DNA of 64,000 bases from Clavibacter phaseoli (GCF_021922925.1 NZ_CP040786.1:1240001-1304000), one strand, 5' to 3'; shown: positions 45,501 to 56,324, counted from the stretch's first letter. Translations and numbers: made by a program. The notes: generated from the sequence alone by a model not told the origin.

Positions 45501-47999
45501 TGGGCGTGGACGGCGCTCGCCACGGGGATCGCGGCGCTGTGGTCGCGGCTGCTGGCGGGCGGCACGACGTCGGCGGAGGCCTACTGGCTGCCCGTCGCGG
45601 GCGCGCTGCTCCTCGTCGCCGCGCTGATGCACCGTGGCGCGGTGCGCGTCGACGGAGACGGGATCGCGTCGCCGGTCGGTCCCCGGGTCCGCCGCGGCGT
45701 CAGCGCGCTGACCCTCGCGGGGATCCTCATCGCGGTCCTGCCCCTGGCCGCCGTGGGCCGCCCCGACGACGTGCTCCGGCCCTCCCTCCTCACCGGGATC
45801 TGCGCGGCCCTCGCCCTGGGCGGCGCCGCGGCGCTGCGTCGCGCCCCCTCCCCCGTCCGTCCGCTCGTGCGCGCCGTGGTGATCGGCGGCGGCATCGGCG
45901 TCCTGGTCGTCGGCGGGACGCACGCCCTCCGCCTCTCCATCGGATCCGTCTCCCGCGAGCCGGCCGTCGACGCGCAGCTGGCGATCACGGCCGCGCTGCT
46001 CGTCGGGGTCGGCGCGCTCGTCCTGCGCGGCGCGCGCAGCCCCGCGGACGCGCGGCTCGCCGGGGCCGCCTGGGCCGGCACGACCGCGCTCGTCGCCGCC
46101 GTGATGTCCGCGTCCGTCGGGTCGGGAGAGGGCGTCGTCCGTCCCCTCGTCGCCAGCGTCGCGCTGGTGGCGGGAGCCGGGGTGCTGCTCGTGATCCGGT
46201 CCGTGCATCGGCGCGTTCTCGCCGCGTCTGCGGCCATCGCCCTGCTCGGGGCCGTGCTCGTTGCGTTCCTCTCCTGGCGCGGCGGGTACGTCTCCGTGGA
46301 CGCCGCCGCGCTGGCCGTGCCGGCGATCGTGGCCATCCTGGTCGCGGCCGTCGGCGCCGCCGACCGTCTCAGGAACCCCGTTCCCGCATCCATCCCCGCA
46401 CGCGCGTCCGGACCGGTCGACGACGTGCTGCGGCACGCCGCCGACGCGGCCACGGGCGTGCTCGTCGCCGGCACCGTCGCGGTCGGCACGGCCGTCGACG
46501 GCGCCGGCCTTCCCGTCGCCCTGCTCCTCTCGGCGGTCGCCGTGCTCGTCGCCTCCTCCGGATCGGGGTCCCGCCTACGGCGCCACGTCGGCTGGATCGC
46601 CCTCGCCCTGGGCTCCGCCGCCCTGTGGCTCGCGCTCGGCCGCAGCGGCGTGGACGTCGTCGAGCCCTACGTCCTGCCCCCGGCCGGCGTGATGCTCGTG
46701 GTGGCGGCGCTCATCCACCGCGGGATCCCCGGCCGCCTCCGCCACGAGGCGTCACCGCTCCCTGTCCGGGCGACCGGCGCGGCGCCCGTCCTGCTCGGTG
46801 CCCTCCTGCTCGCCGCCCTCCCCACGTCCGTCGCGTCGTGGACGGGGACGCCCGTGCGGGCGCTCGTGCTCGGATCCGCGGCCGGCGTCGTCCTCCTCCT
46901 CGCGGCGGCCGCCCTGCGACAGGCTGACGTCGCGTCGGCGACGCGGCCCCTCCTCCTCGCCACCGCGGCGGCGGCCGGGCTCGCCGTCCCGCTCGTCGGA
47001 TTCGGGAGGACCATCGGCCAGCTGGACGCGTACGAGCCCGCGACCTTCGGACGAGCGGACCTGTGGACGCTCGCGGCCGCCGTGGTCCTCGTGCTCGCCG
47101 TCGGCCTCCTCCCCGCACGGGAGACGCGACTCCCCGCCGATCGCGTGGGAGCTCCTCCCGCGGCCATCGTCGCCGAGGACGGCTCGTCCGGTCCCGGCGC
47201 GCACACGGCCGGAGCGGTGGACGCGACCCTCGCAGCGGGCGTCCCCGTCGACGCCGTGCTCCGCCTCGTGCCCCGCGCCGCCGTGCTGGTCGCGCTGATC
47301 GGCGCCGGGGCGGTGGGGGCCACCGGGATCCTGCGCGCCCACGCCGAGGGGATGCACGACGTCGGCCCGCGCTCCGCGCTCCTGGTCGCCCTGATCGCGG
47401 CGATCCACGTCGCCTGCTCCCCCGCGCGGCAGGTCACGACGGCAGCCGACACCTCGGGGAGCCCCCTCGTCGCTCCCCCGCTGCACGACCGCGTGCTCGC
47501 GCCCGCGGCGCTCGTCGTCGGCGGGGTCGTCGCGGCGGTCCTGTTCGTCACGGGCGCCGCCGATCCCGTGGAGACCGTGACCGTGCCGATCGCCGCGGCG
47601 CTCCTCGTGGTCGGCGCGCGACGCCTCATCCGCGACGCGACGTCGGGCAGCATGCGGCACCTGGCTCCCGGGCTCCTCGTCCTGCTCGTCCCCCCGCTGC
47701 TCGCGGACCTCGGCCCGAGCCCCGCCTGGCGCATCGTGGGCCTCGGGATACTCGCGCTCGCGACGCTGCTCGCGGGAGCGCGCCTCAAGCTCCGCGCGCC
47801 CTTCCTCGTCGGTGCCGTCGTCCTGCTCGTGCACGCGCTCGCCCAGCTCTGGCCCTGGATCCGCGTCGCCTCCACGACCGTGCCCTGGTGGGCGTGGGCG
47901 GGCATCGGCGGCGTCGTCCTGATCGCGGTCGCGGCTCGCTACGAGCGGCGCATCCGGGACGTGAAGGAGGTGGCGGCACGCGTGTCCGCGCTGCGCTGA
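42567..47999 (+). CDS. Giant polytopic membrane protein with N-terminal zinc ribbon (SCO7613-like)
   Basis: 1810 residues. A short zinc ribbon opens the protein: C29, C32 and C41, C44 (CPAC...CARC). A helix and an Ala/Pro linker follow to about residue 165. From there to the end hydrophobic segments alternate with short loops; I estimate several dozen helices. Arrays such as AVLLAIGVVLLSVAAVFYVVY (broken) recur. It resembles actinobacterial proteins named SCO7613 C-terminal domain-containing membrane protein. No transport or enzyme motif is recognised. It is a single gene; TAGCCT (42526-42531) and GGGGGG 5 nt before ATG are plausible expression signals. The end is KEVAARVSALR. Confidence 0.85.
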   Translation: MGEDDARGSRIGAPPWAARPDDLLRTDLCPACLAPLGALVCARCGLDVRAPQAADVLEASHRVVDAIAEREGLLDAMRLWSAEAGRTRAAEIAASSPAIAPEPSARERSAPALVDAPRTEAPVAEAPAPPAPSMAVPGGADVPRPPQDRVDLRPPAPAEPRRRISVPAVLLAIGVVLLSVAAVFYVVYAFVTYGLVVRAAITAAVTVAALAAAAVLSRRRLPGTAEAVGVVGIVLMHLDVWAVRSYDLAGAASNDPFVHFGVGTLVVSSALLALRPLLRIRAAGIAGWAGLTVAAGLLVGAVPSSDAGTRTALALAAASAVALVHSAPRSRPVALPDALERRILRVVGVAAATAAVVAGAASAVDPDAVPALPLLVAALASAAHAWALARPASHDEPHLARAGNATAVSEGDVDALVSAIDVVGGTDESNDAAPSALGSASASASTTSPTDPLRVLAAVVAGVGAAAAVPVTALTGGPALLTFCAQVVAAAFAAAVLDVAAHRLPDRAVAGTTRIAANAALVVAVIAGIPAAIAGLGGITATMVVGLPAWGQGPLDDPVIVLSRTSDVADLPGDVRAAALGLLLVWIVAALAALLGRRLPARRTLLAWSAAAAVVVAIPALGPVAVVVAAYLVVSAGALAWRLASRRRPRLAVVPDAPLAALSVAAGGLAGAGSWASTGTWWAVTPVVVLLLVVGSRTARGDDTARLATAGAALVGLVAVGGLAPSLTAARVIGAVPVTSALDDAADPLVLLLLASGLVVLVTGALRGRPGVRRRALLATVLLPACLTALPVAIVGADRVGGALTASPVWSIAAQVVLVAGLVAWTLGGARRVELPARAPRGDEEAAASRTPGTTALRRWRLTTAALVAPTLLLAVLTAGALADRGATPHGVVPAAVALVVAVAALLAYQNASRALRVALDVGTVGVSAGALLVAVSFDPTRGGRELLWIPLLLLAATALALSVAHDGLLLSRSARRVWAWTALATGIAALWSRLLAGGTTSAEAYWLPVAGALLLVAALMHRGAVRVDGDGIASPVGPRVRRGVSALTLAGILIAVLPLAAVGRPDDVLRPSLLTGICAALALGGAAALRRAPSPVRPLVRAVVIGGGIGVLVVGGTHALRLSIGSVSREPAVDAQLAITAALLVGVGALVLRGARSPADARLAGAAWAGTTALVAAVMSASVGSGEGVVRPLVASVALVAGAGVLLVIRSVHRRVLAASAAIALLGAVLVAFLSWRGGYVSVDAAALAVPAIVAILVAAVGAADRLRNPVPASIPARASGPVDDVLRHAADAATGVLVAGTVAVGTAVDGAGLPVALLLSAVAVLVASSGSGSRLRRHVGWIALALGSAALWLALGRSGVDVVEPYVLPPAGVMLVVAALIHRGIPGRLRHEASPLPVRATGAAPVLLGALLLAALPTSVASWTGTPVRALVLGSAAGVVLLLAAAALRQADVASATRPLLLATAAAAGLAVPLVGFGRTIGQLDAYEPATFGRADLWTLAAAVVLVLAVGLLPARETRLPADRVGAPPAAIVAEDGSSGPGAHTAGAVDATLAAGVPVDAVLRLVPRAAVLVALIGAGAVGATGILRAHAEGMHDVGPRSALLVALIAAIHVACSPARQVTTAADTSGSPLVAPPLHDRVLAPAALVVGGVVAAVLFVTGAADPVETVTVPIAAALLVVGARRLIRDATSGSMRHLAPGLLVLLVPPLLADLGPSPAWRIVGLGILALATLLAGARLKLRAPFLVGAVVLLVHALAQLWPWIRVASTTVPWWAWAGIGGVVLIAVAARYERRIRDVKEVAARVSALR

Positions 48000-48141
48000 C
48001 GCGGCTCGGATCCGCGTCCTGAGCCGGGCCGCGACCCGGTAAGCCATGCCTCAGCTTGCTTGCGGGCGGCGGCGGGATGCGCGAGATTGACGGCATCGTC
48101 CGCAGCCCGCAGACCCGTCCCGCCGCTCGAGGAGAGAACCC

Positions 48142-48627
48142 ATGACCGACACCGTCCACGTCCCCACCAGCTCCGCATCGGCCGACGTCGCCGCCGGCGT
48201 CGCGCAGTTCCTCAGCCCCGTCGCCGTCAACCTCCAGGCGCTGGCCGTCAACGGCAAGCAGGCGCACTGGCACGTCCGCGGCGCCAACTTCATCGGCGTG
48301 CACGAGTTCCTCGACGTCCTCGTCTCCCACGCGCAGGACTGGGCTGACACCGCCGCCGAGCGCGTCGTCGCCCTCGGCCTGCCGATCGACGCGCGCATCG
48401 AGACCGTCGCCGCGTCCACCACCACCGCGCCGCTCACGCCGGGCTTCCGCCCGTCGAGCGCCACCATCGCCGAGGTCATCGCGCAGATCGACGCGACGAT
48501 GGAGCTCGTCAACCGCGCCGTCCAGGAGCTGGGCGACATCGACGTCAACAGCCAGGACGTCGCCATCGAGATCGCCCGCGGGCTCGAGAAGGACCGCTGG
48601 TTCCTCTTCGCCCACATCAGCGAGTAG
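48142..48627 (+). CDS. dps: Dps family DNA-binding ferritin-like protein
   Basis: 161 residues. Dps dodecamers oxidise and store iron with H2O2 and protect DNA. The inter-subunit ferroxidase residues are in NGKQAHWHVRGANFIGVHEFLD and the following HAQDWADTAAERVVALG. The N-terminus is short and only weakly charged, so DNA binding may be limited. GAGGAGAG lies 6-7 nt before the start. Alone in its transcription unit, closed by a hairpin. Confidence 0.95.
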   Translation: MTDTVHVPTSSASADVAAGVAQFLSPVAVNLQALAVNGKQAHWHVRGANFIGVHEFLDVLVSHAQDWADTAAERVVALGLPIDARIETVAASTTTAPLTPGFRPSSATIAEVIAQIDATMELVNRAVQELGDIDVNSQDVAIEIARGLEKDRWFLFAHISE

Positions 48628-48657
48628 CGCCGCCCGCAGCACCCGCCGCGACGGTCG

Positions 48658-48689
48658 AGGGGCCCGGATCCGATCGGATCCGGGCCCCT
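48658..48689. terminator. Bidirectional terminator between dps and nei
   Basis: A 14-bp perfect stem, AGGGGCCCGGATCC (48658-48671) with 48676-48689, loop GATC. Two GGATCC hexamers form part of the stem. Followed by TTCGTCGT on the plus side. Confidence 0.8.
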
Positions 48690-48725
48690 TCGTCGTGCAT
48701 GCGCCGGGTCAGCCCCAGGAGCGCG

Positions 48726-49715
48726 TCACGCCTGGCAGTACGGGCACCAGTACAGCTTCCGGCCGGCGGCCTCCTCCATGACGATGTTCGTGCCGCACAC
48801 CCGGCACGGCAGCCCCTCGCGGTGGTAGACCCAGTGCCGGTCCGCGCGGTTGCGGAGCGCGGCCTCGAGCCTCTTGCCGCGCAGGCCGTCCATGGTCATC
48901 ATCTGGCCGACCTCGACGCCCTTGCGCAGGAGCTTGGACCAGTCCCGCCAGAGCCCGCGGACGACGTCCTCGGGCACGTCGCGTCCCGGCGTGTGCGGGT
49001 TCTGCCGGGCGCGGAACAGCAGCTCCGCGCGGTAGACGTTGCCGATCCCGCTGACCACGGCCTGGTCCATGAGCAGCAGGCCGATGGCCGTCGGCTTCCT
49101 GCGCACCGTCGCCGTGAAGCGGTCCTCCGAGCGCTTGCCGCCGTCGACGAGCGGATCCGGTCCCAGCTTGTCGATGGCCTGCCGCACCTCCTCGGGGCTC
49201 GCGACGACGCACGCGGTGGGCCCACGCAGATCCGCCACGGCGTGCTCGGTGAGGAGCCGCACGCGCACCTGGCCCACGGGCTCCGGCGGCCACGCGTCGG
49301 CCGAGAACGGATCGTGCACCTTCTCCTGCTCGGCCATGCGGAGGCGCGCCCGACGCGGCGCCCCGATGCTGGCGAGCGAGTCCTCGGCGTCGGAGTCGAC
49401 CGGCGCGTCGTCGACGCGATCGTCGACGGGCACGTCCCCGCGCATGCCGTTCTGCCCCATCCGGTTGAGCGTCGAGACCTCGCCCGCGAAGTCCCACGCG
49501 CCGTAGAGGCCGAGGTGCACCCGCAGCCAGACGTCGCCGTCGAACTCGAGGAACATCTGCTTGCCCACCGCCTTCGCGGCGAGGAGCCGGCGGCCGTCGA
49601 GCACGGCGGCGCCCTCCGCGAACCGGCCCTGCGGCGACGACGCCTGCACGACTTCGCCCACGAAGTGCGCCTCGAACTGCTTCGCGATCCGATGGATCGA
49701 ATGCCCCTCGGGCAC
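48726..49715 (-). CDS. nei: Fpg/Nei family DNA glycosylase, Nei1 type
   Basis: 329 residues. It removes oxidised pyrimidines and nicks the strand. PEGHSIHRIA at the N-terminus provides the catalytic Pro2 and Glu3. LGLYGAW, the helix-two-turn-helix region MDQAVVSGIGNVYRAELLF with Asn, and the C-terminal zinc finger CRVC...CPYC are complete. Pattern and length match mycobacterial Nei1 (Rv2464c). An extra acidic stretch of about 50 residues (about 95-145, VDDRVDDAPVDSDAEDS) is inserted between LGLYGAW and the VGQVRVRLL strand. Its last codon is 10 bp from the dps terminator region. Confidence 0.93.
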   Translation of the reverse strand: MPEGHSIHRIAKQFEAHFVGEVVQASSPQGRFAEGAAVLDGRRLLAAKAVGKQMFLEFDGDVWLRVHLGLYGAWDFAGEVSTLNRMGQNGMRGDVPVDDRVDDAPVDSDAEDSLASIGAPRRARLRMAEQEKVHDPFSADAWPPEPVGQVRVRLLTEHAVADLRGPTACVVASPEEVRQAIDKLGPDPLVDGGKRSEDRFTATVRRKPTAIGLLLMDQAVVSGIGNVYRAELLFRARQNPHTPGRDVPEDVVRGLWRDWSKLLRKGVEVGQMMTMDGLRGKRLEAALRNRADRHWVYHREGLPCRVCGTNIVMEEAAGRKLYWCPYCQA

Positions 49716-49721
49716 GGCGGC

Positions 49722-50210
49722 CTAGTCGGTGACGGGGTGACCGGCGATGGCCCCCGTCGTCTCGTACTCGGCGAGCTGCGCGATGCGGCGCGCGTGCCGC
49801 TCCTCCGCGGAGAACGGCTCCGCGATGAAGACGTCGATGAAGGCGGTGGCCTCCTCGACGGTGTGCTGGCGGGCGCCGATGGAGATCACGTTGGCGTCGT
49901 TGTGCTGGCGCGCGAGCACGGCGGTCGAGAGGTTCCAGACGAGCGCAGCGCGCACGCCCTCGACCTTGTTCGCGGCGATCTGCTCGCCGTTGCCGGATCC
50001 GCCGAAGACCACGCCGAGCGCGGTGGTGCCGTCGCGCTGGTCGGCGACGACGGCCCGGGCCGCGCGGATGCAGAACGACGGGTAGTCGTCGAGGGGGTCG
50101 TACGAGGTGGGCCCGTGGTCCACGACGTCGTGCCCGGCCTCGGTCAGGTGCTCGGTGAGGAACCTCGAGAAGTCGAGGCCCGCGTGGTCGGTCGCGATGT
50201 GGATGCGCAT
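49722..50210 (-). CDS. rpiB: Ribose-5-phosphate isomerase B
   Basis: 162 residues. It interconverts ribose 5-phosphate and ribulose 5-phosphate in the pentose phosphate pathway. MRIHIATDHAGLDF at the N-terminus, GVVFGGSGNGEQIAANKVEGVRAALVW with the phosphate loop and HNDANVISIGARQ are RpiB signatures. In the active site GGSGNGE there is Ser where other RpiB/LacAB members have a catalytic Cys or Ser; actinobacterial enzymes use Glu in this loop. Start at 50210 follows GGAGGAG. It ends 6 bp before nei, so both are likely co-transcribed. Confidence 0.94.
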   Translation of the reverse strand: MRIHIATDHAGLDFSRFLTEHLTEAGHDVVDHGPTSYDPLDDYPSFCIRAARAVVADQRDGTTALGVVFGGSGNGEQIAANKVEGVRAALVWNLSTAVLARQHNDANVISIGARQHTVEEATAFIDVFIAEPFSAEERHARRIAQLAEYETTGAIAGHPVTD

Positions 50211-50324
50211 CGTGCACTCCTCCTGCCGCGCAGGCGGCGTCGTGCCCGCGGCGCGGGCGGTGCCGGGCGCGCGACGGCCGGGCATCCGCGGACGCCCGGC
50301 CGCCGCGCGCGCGACGGGAAAGGG

Positions 50325-50951
50325 TCAGTCGAAGATCGGGCCCACGGTGCGCGAGCGCTTGATCTCGAAGAAGCCCGGGTAGCCGGCGACGGCGACGACG
50401 CCGTCCCACAGCTTGACGGCCTCCTCGCCCTTCGGAGCGGGCGAGATGACGGGACCGAAGAAGGCGACGCCGTCCACCGCGATGACGGGCGTGCCGACGT
50501 CCTGGCCGACGCGCTCGATGCCGTCGAAGTGGCTGGCGCGCATCGGCTCGTCGTAGCGGTCGGTGCGGCTCGTCTCGGCGAGCCCAGCGGGGAGGCCGAG
50601 CTCGGCGAGCACCTCGGGGATCACGACGTCGGCGTCCTTCTGGTCGCGGAGGTGGATCCGCGTGCCGAGGGCGTCATACAGCGGCTTGACGTGCTCGGCG
50701 CCGTGCTCGGCCTCGACCGCGGCGACGAGGCGCGTGAACCGGAGCGCGCGCGGGAGGAAGGCGGCGAAGTTCGGGTCGTCGGCCTTGTCCTCGTTGAGGA
50801 CGGCGAGGCTCATGACCCGCCAGGTGATGTCGAGGTCGCGGTGGCGGGCGACCTCGTCGACCCAGCGGGAGGTCATCCACGCCCAGGGGCAGGACGGGTC
50901 GAACCAGAACTCGACGGCGGTGGTGCGGGCAGTGCTCTGAACGTCGGACAT
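50325..50951 (-). CDS. DsbA-like thioredoxin-fold protein (mycothiol-dependent reductase family) with CPWA active site
   Basis: 208 residues, no signal peptide, so cytoplasmic. The sequence follows the Rv2466c family throughout: FWFDPSCPWAWMTSRW, MSLAVLNED, SHFDGIERVGQDVGTPVIAVDGVAFFGPV and YPGFFEIKRSRT. Rv2466c is a mycothiol-dependent reductase with a CPWC centre. Here Cys21 is followed by P22-W23-A24: the second cysteine is replaced by alanine (codon GCG). A monothiol mechanism using mycothiol alone would still be possible. It may be leaderless (TAGGCT 6 nt before ATG). Confidence 0.9.
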   Translation of the reverse strand: MSDVQSTARTTAVEFWFDPSCPWAWMTSRWVDEVARHRDLDITWRVMSLAVLNEDKADDPNFAAFLPRALRFTRLVAAVEAEHGAEHVKPLYDALGTRIHLRDQKDADVVIPEVLAELGLPAGLAETSRTDRYDEPMRASHFDGIERVGQDVGTPVIAVDGVAFFGPVISPAPKGEEAVKLWDGVVAVAGYPGFFEIKRSRTVGPIFD

Positions 50952-50963
50952 CCCCCAAGCCTA
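50952..50963 (-). promoter_or_regulatory. Leaderless -10 box of the DsbA-like gene
   Basis: TAGGCT (50958-50963, minus strand) ends 6 nt before the ATG at 50951. The intervening TGGGGG is not a ribosome site. Confidence 0.55.
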
Positions 50964-51103
50964 GGTCAGCGGACGCAATAGGATCGGCTCCGAAAGCGGC
51001 GCCGCTCCGCCTGCGCACCCGCGGTCCTCGACCGCCCGGTGCGCCGCCACGCGAGGCGCGTCCGCCGCACGGCCCACCCACCTCACGGACGAGCAGGAGC
51101 ACC

Positions 51104-53647
<2,544 letters not shown>

Positions 53648-53663
53648 GCACCACGGCTCCACC

Positions 53664-53699
53664 CGAGGGGGACGGTCGCGCACGCGGCCGTCCCCCTCG
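53664..53699 (+). terminator. Terminator after pepN
   Basis: CGAGGGGGACGG (53664-53675) with CCGTCCCCCTCG (53688-53699), 12-bp perfect stem; the 12-nt loop can partly pair further. No T tract. Confidence 0.75.
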
Positions 53700-53809
53700 T
53701 CGTCCCCGCCGTCGCTCATGCGCACGGACCCAGGGGCGGCCGGGGAGGCCGCCGGTACACTCGTCCGGATGACCTCCCCTCTCCTCACCCCCGTCGGAAG
53801 CGCGTCGCG

Positions 53810-55123
53810 ATGGACCTGAGCATGGTGTGCTGCGGCGACGGCTCGTTCTTCTCCACGTGGAGCGTCCTCATCCAGGTCGTCTCGTTCGTCCTCGGCGGCG
53901 TGATCGTCCGGTGGATCCTCCTGGTGGTGATCCGCAACACCGTCGACCAGATCGTCAACGGCGTGAAGAAGCGGCAGAACGTCGACGACACGCAGTCCAT
54001 CCAGGCATCGCCGCTCACCGCCGTGCGCGTGGTCCAGCGGACCCGCACCCTGGGCAGCGTCCTCAGCAACATCACCACCGTCGTGATCGTCGTCATCGTC
54101 ATAGCGAGCGTGCTCTCCGTGGTGGCGCCGAACGTGACGAGCTCCCTCGCCCTCCTCACCGCCGCCCTCGGCGCCGGCCTCGGCTTCGGCGCCCAGAACA
54201 TCGTCAAGGACATCCTCAACGGCCTATTCATGGTCGTGGAGGACCAGCTCGGCGTCGGCGACGTCGTCGACGTGGGGCCTGCGACGGGAGTCGTCGAGAC
54301 CGTCGGCATCCGCATCACGACCCTCCGCGACGTCAACGGCACGCTCTGGTTCGTGCGCAACGGCGAGATCCTCCGCGTCGGCAACATGTCGCAGGGCTGG
54401 GCGCGCGTCGTCATCGACCTCGCCGTCCCCTACGACACCGACGTGCAGGCCGTGCAGGAGCGCATGCTCGCGACCGCCGTCGAGCTCGCGTCCACCCCGA
54501 AGTGGCGCTCGCGCATCGTCGAGAAGCCCGAGCTGTGGGGCATCGAGTCGATCTCGGAGTCGGCCGTCGTGATCCGCGTGGTCGTCAAGACGCGCAGCAA
54601 CGCCCGCGACGACGTCTCCCGCGAGCTCCGGGCCCGGCTCAAGGCGAGCCTCGACGCGATGGGCGTCACCCTGCCGTCGCTCACCGCCGTCGTGCTCACC
54701 GGCTTCGACAGCGCGGCCAGCGTGGGCGGCGCGCACCCGCCGCGCACCGCGTCGACGCCCGTGCAGCAGCCGGAGCAGCCGGCTCCCCGCACGCGCGCCG
54801 CCCGGAAGGTCGCCCAGCGGCAGCCCGGATCCCCGGCAGCCGGATCCGCCTCCCCCGTCGTCCGCGGCGCCGCCGGCTCCCGCCCGGACCCGCGCGCGAC
54901 GCAGGTGATCCCCGCGCAGGACCCGTCGCCCGCCCGGGACGCCGAACCGGACGAGGACGAGGTCACCGCGACCTGGACCGTCCTCCCGGAGGACCCCGCG
55001 GCCGCGCCGTCCGACGACGCGACGACCGGGACGGACGCCGGATCCGCGGACGCCGCTCCCCCGAAGCCGCCGCGCGCGCCGCGTCAGCCGAGGAAGCCCG
55101 CCACCCCGCCCGAGGAGTCCTGA
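53810..55123 (+). CDS. MscS family mechanosensitive ion channel
   Basis: 437 residues. It releases solutes on osmotic downshock. Helices are at about 16-38 and 80-103, then the pore helix with LLTAALGAGLGFGAQNIVKDILNG (split; conserved Ala/Gly packing). The beta domain VGDVVDVGPATGVVETVGIRITTLRDVNGTLWFVRNGEI follows. The C-terminal 130 residues (about 305-437) are Ala/Pro/Arg then Glu/Asp-rich and disordered, longer than in E. coli MscS. The downstream globin gene overlaps its stop by ATGA-like sharing of one base. Confidence 0.94.
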   Translation: MDLSMVCCGDGSFFSTWSVLIQVVSFVLGGVIVRWILLVVIRNTVDQIVNGVKKRQNVDDTQSIQASPLTAVRVVQRTRTLGSVLSNITTVVIVVIVIASVLSVVAPNVTSSLALLTAALGAGLGFGAQNIVKDILNGLFMVVEDQLGVGDVVDVGPATGVVETVGIRITTLRDVNGTLWFVRNGEILRVGNMSQGWARVVIDLAVPYDTDVQAVQERMLATAVELASTPKWRSRIVEKPELWGIESISESAVVIRVVVKTRSNARDDVSRELRARLKASLDAMGVTLPSLTAVVLTGFDSAASVGGAHPPRTASTPVQQPEQPAPRTRAARKVAQRQPGSPAAGSASPVVRGAAGSRPDPRATQVIPAQDPSPARDAEPDEDEVTATWTVLPEDPAAAPSDDATTGTDAGSADAAPPKPPRAPRQPRKPATPPEES

Positions 55124-55518
55124 TGGCCGACCTGCTCGCCAACTCGTTCTACGACGACGTCGGCGGCCGCCCGACATTCGAGAGGCTGGTCCGGGAGTTC
55201 TACCGCGGCGTCGCGGAGGACCCCGTCCTCGTCGCGATGTACCCGGAGGAGGACCTCGAGGGCGCGATCCAGCGCCTCACCGGGTTCCTCGAGCAGTACT
55301 GGGGCGGTCCCACCACGTACAGCGACGAGCGCGGCCACCCGCGCCTGCGGATGCGGCACATGCCGTTCCGCGTGAACCCCGACGCACGCGACCGCTGGCT
55401 CGCGCACATGCGCGTGGCCGTCGACTCGCTCGACCTCTCGCCCCTGCACGAGGCGCAGCTCTGGGACTACCTGGAGCGCGCCGCCCACGCGATGGTCAAC
55501 ACCTTCGACGAGTCCTGA
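55123..55518 (+). CDS. glbO: Group II truncated hemoglobin (trHbO)
   Basis: 131 residues. A 2-on-2 globin that binds O2/NO. FYDDVGGRPTFERLVREFYRGV carries the B10 region tyrosine position, and the proximal heme-ligand His is in LRMRHMPFRV. The conserved G8 Trp is in RDRWLAHM. It matches GlbO of mycobacteria. Its ATG shares a base with the mscS stop (TGATG), so the two genes are co-translated. A membrane-near role is inferred only from this pairing. Confidence 0.93.
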   Translation: MADLLANSFYDDVGGRPTFERLVREFYRGVAEDPVLVAMYPEEDLEGAIQRLTGFLEQYWGGPTTYSDERGHPRLRMRHMPFRVNPDARDRWLAHMRVAVDSLDLSPLHEAQLWDYLERAAHAMVNTFDES

Positions 55519-55545
55519 GGGCGTCCGCCGACGCCGATCGTCGCG

Positions 55546-56241
55546 CTAGAGGCGCCGCACGAGCACGTGCCCGCGCGCCGTGGTGAGGCGCGTCCACGGG
55601 CCGACGCGGAACACCGCGACGGGCGCCTCCTCGTCGTCCTGCTCCGCGTCGGGCGCGGGGTCCGGGCCCAGGAACCCGAGGCTGTAGGCGGCGAACGCCC
55701 CGCCGGCGACGACGTCGGGCGCACCATCCACGGGGCGGCCCCACACCTCGCCGCGCACGCGCGACACGATCTGCTCGCCGATGCCCGACGGCACGGCGGC
55801 GGCGACCTCGTCGATCCCGGCGCGCGCCGCCGCGCGGAGGGCGGGTGCCGCGACGTCCGCTACGCGCTCCCATCCGGCGCGCGGGGGCGAGATCCCCGCC
55901 CACGGCGCGGTGGCGGTGTCCGGCGGCACGAGCACGCCGACGGGCTCGCCCGGGGATCCGGTCGCCGGTCCCTCGAGGCGCGCGAGGCGGTCGAGGAGCG
56001 CGCGGATCGGGACCACGCTGTCGACGTCCGCCTGCGTCTCGGCCGCGAACGTGCGGAGGCCGAGCACCGTGGGCGACCGGTCGAGGAGGCCGGCGGGCTG
56101 GAGCACCGAGGTGTAGGCGGCGAGCACCCCGCCGGATCCGATGAGGCGCACGGCCCCGTCGTCGACGCGGGCGGAGCGCCCGAGGAAGGTCTGCAGATCG
56201 CCGAGGGCGAGGGCGTCCCGGAGGGCGAAGGAGGGCGTCAT
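55546..56241 (-). CDS. Hypothetical protein, possible uncharacterised actinobacterial family
   Basis: 231 residues, cytoplasmic, no signal or membrane segment. LRDALALGDLQTFLGRSARVDDGAVRLIGSGGVLAAYTSVLQPAGLLD at the N-terminus and TTARGHVLVRRL at the C-terminus look conserved. The middle resembles an alpha/beta core without a known catalytic motif. It is divergent from tesB by 83 bp and convergent with the globin gene by 27 bp. I cannot assign a function. Confidence 0.65.
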   Translation of the reverse strand: MTPSFALRDALALGDLQTFLGRSARVDDGAVRLIGSGGVLAAYTSVLQPAGLLDRSPTVLGLRTFAAETQADVDSVVPIRALLDRLARLEGPATGSPGEPVGVLVPPDTATAPWAGISPPRAGWERVADVAAPALRAAARAGIDEVAAAVPSGIGEQIVSRVRGEVWGRPVDGAPDVVAGGAFAAYSLGFLGPDPAPDAEQDDEEAPVAVFRVGPWTRLTTARGHVLVRRL

Positions 56242-56324
56242 GGCGTGTCTAAGCTACTGGATGCGCCCGTGCGATCCGCCGGGCGCCCGGCCGCCCGAAG
56301 CCGGACCCGCCAGGCGGAGGACCA

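Noticed and set aside
43908..46436. 842-codon minus-strand frame inside the giant membrane protein gene
   Set aside because: Antisense shadow with Arg/Gly/Asp-rich composition; the sense frame has a zinc ribbon, a ribosome site and consistent membrane helices.
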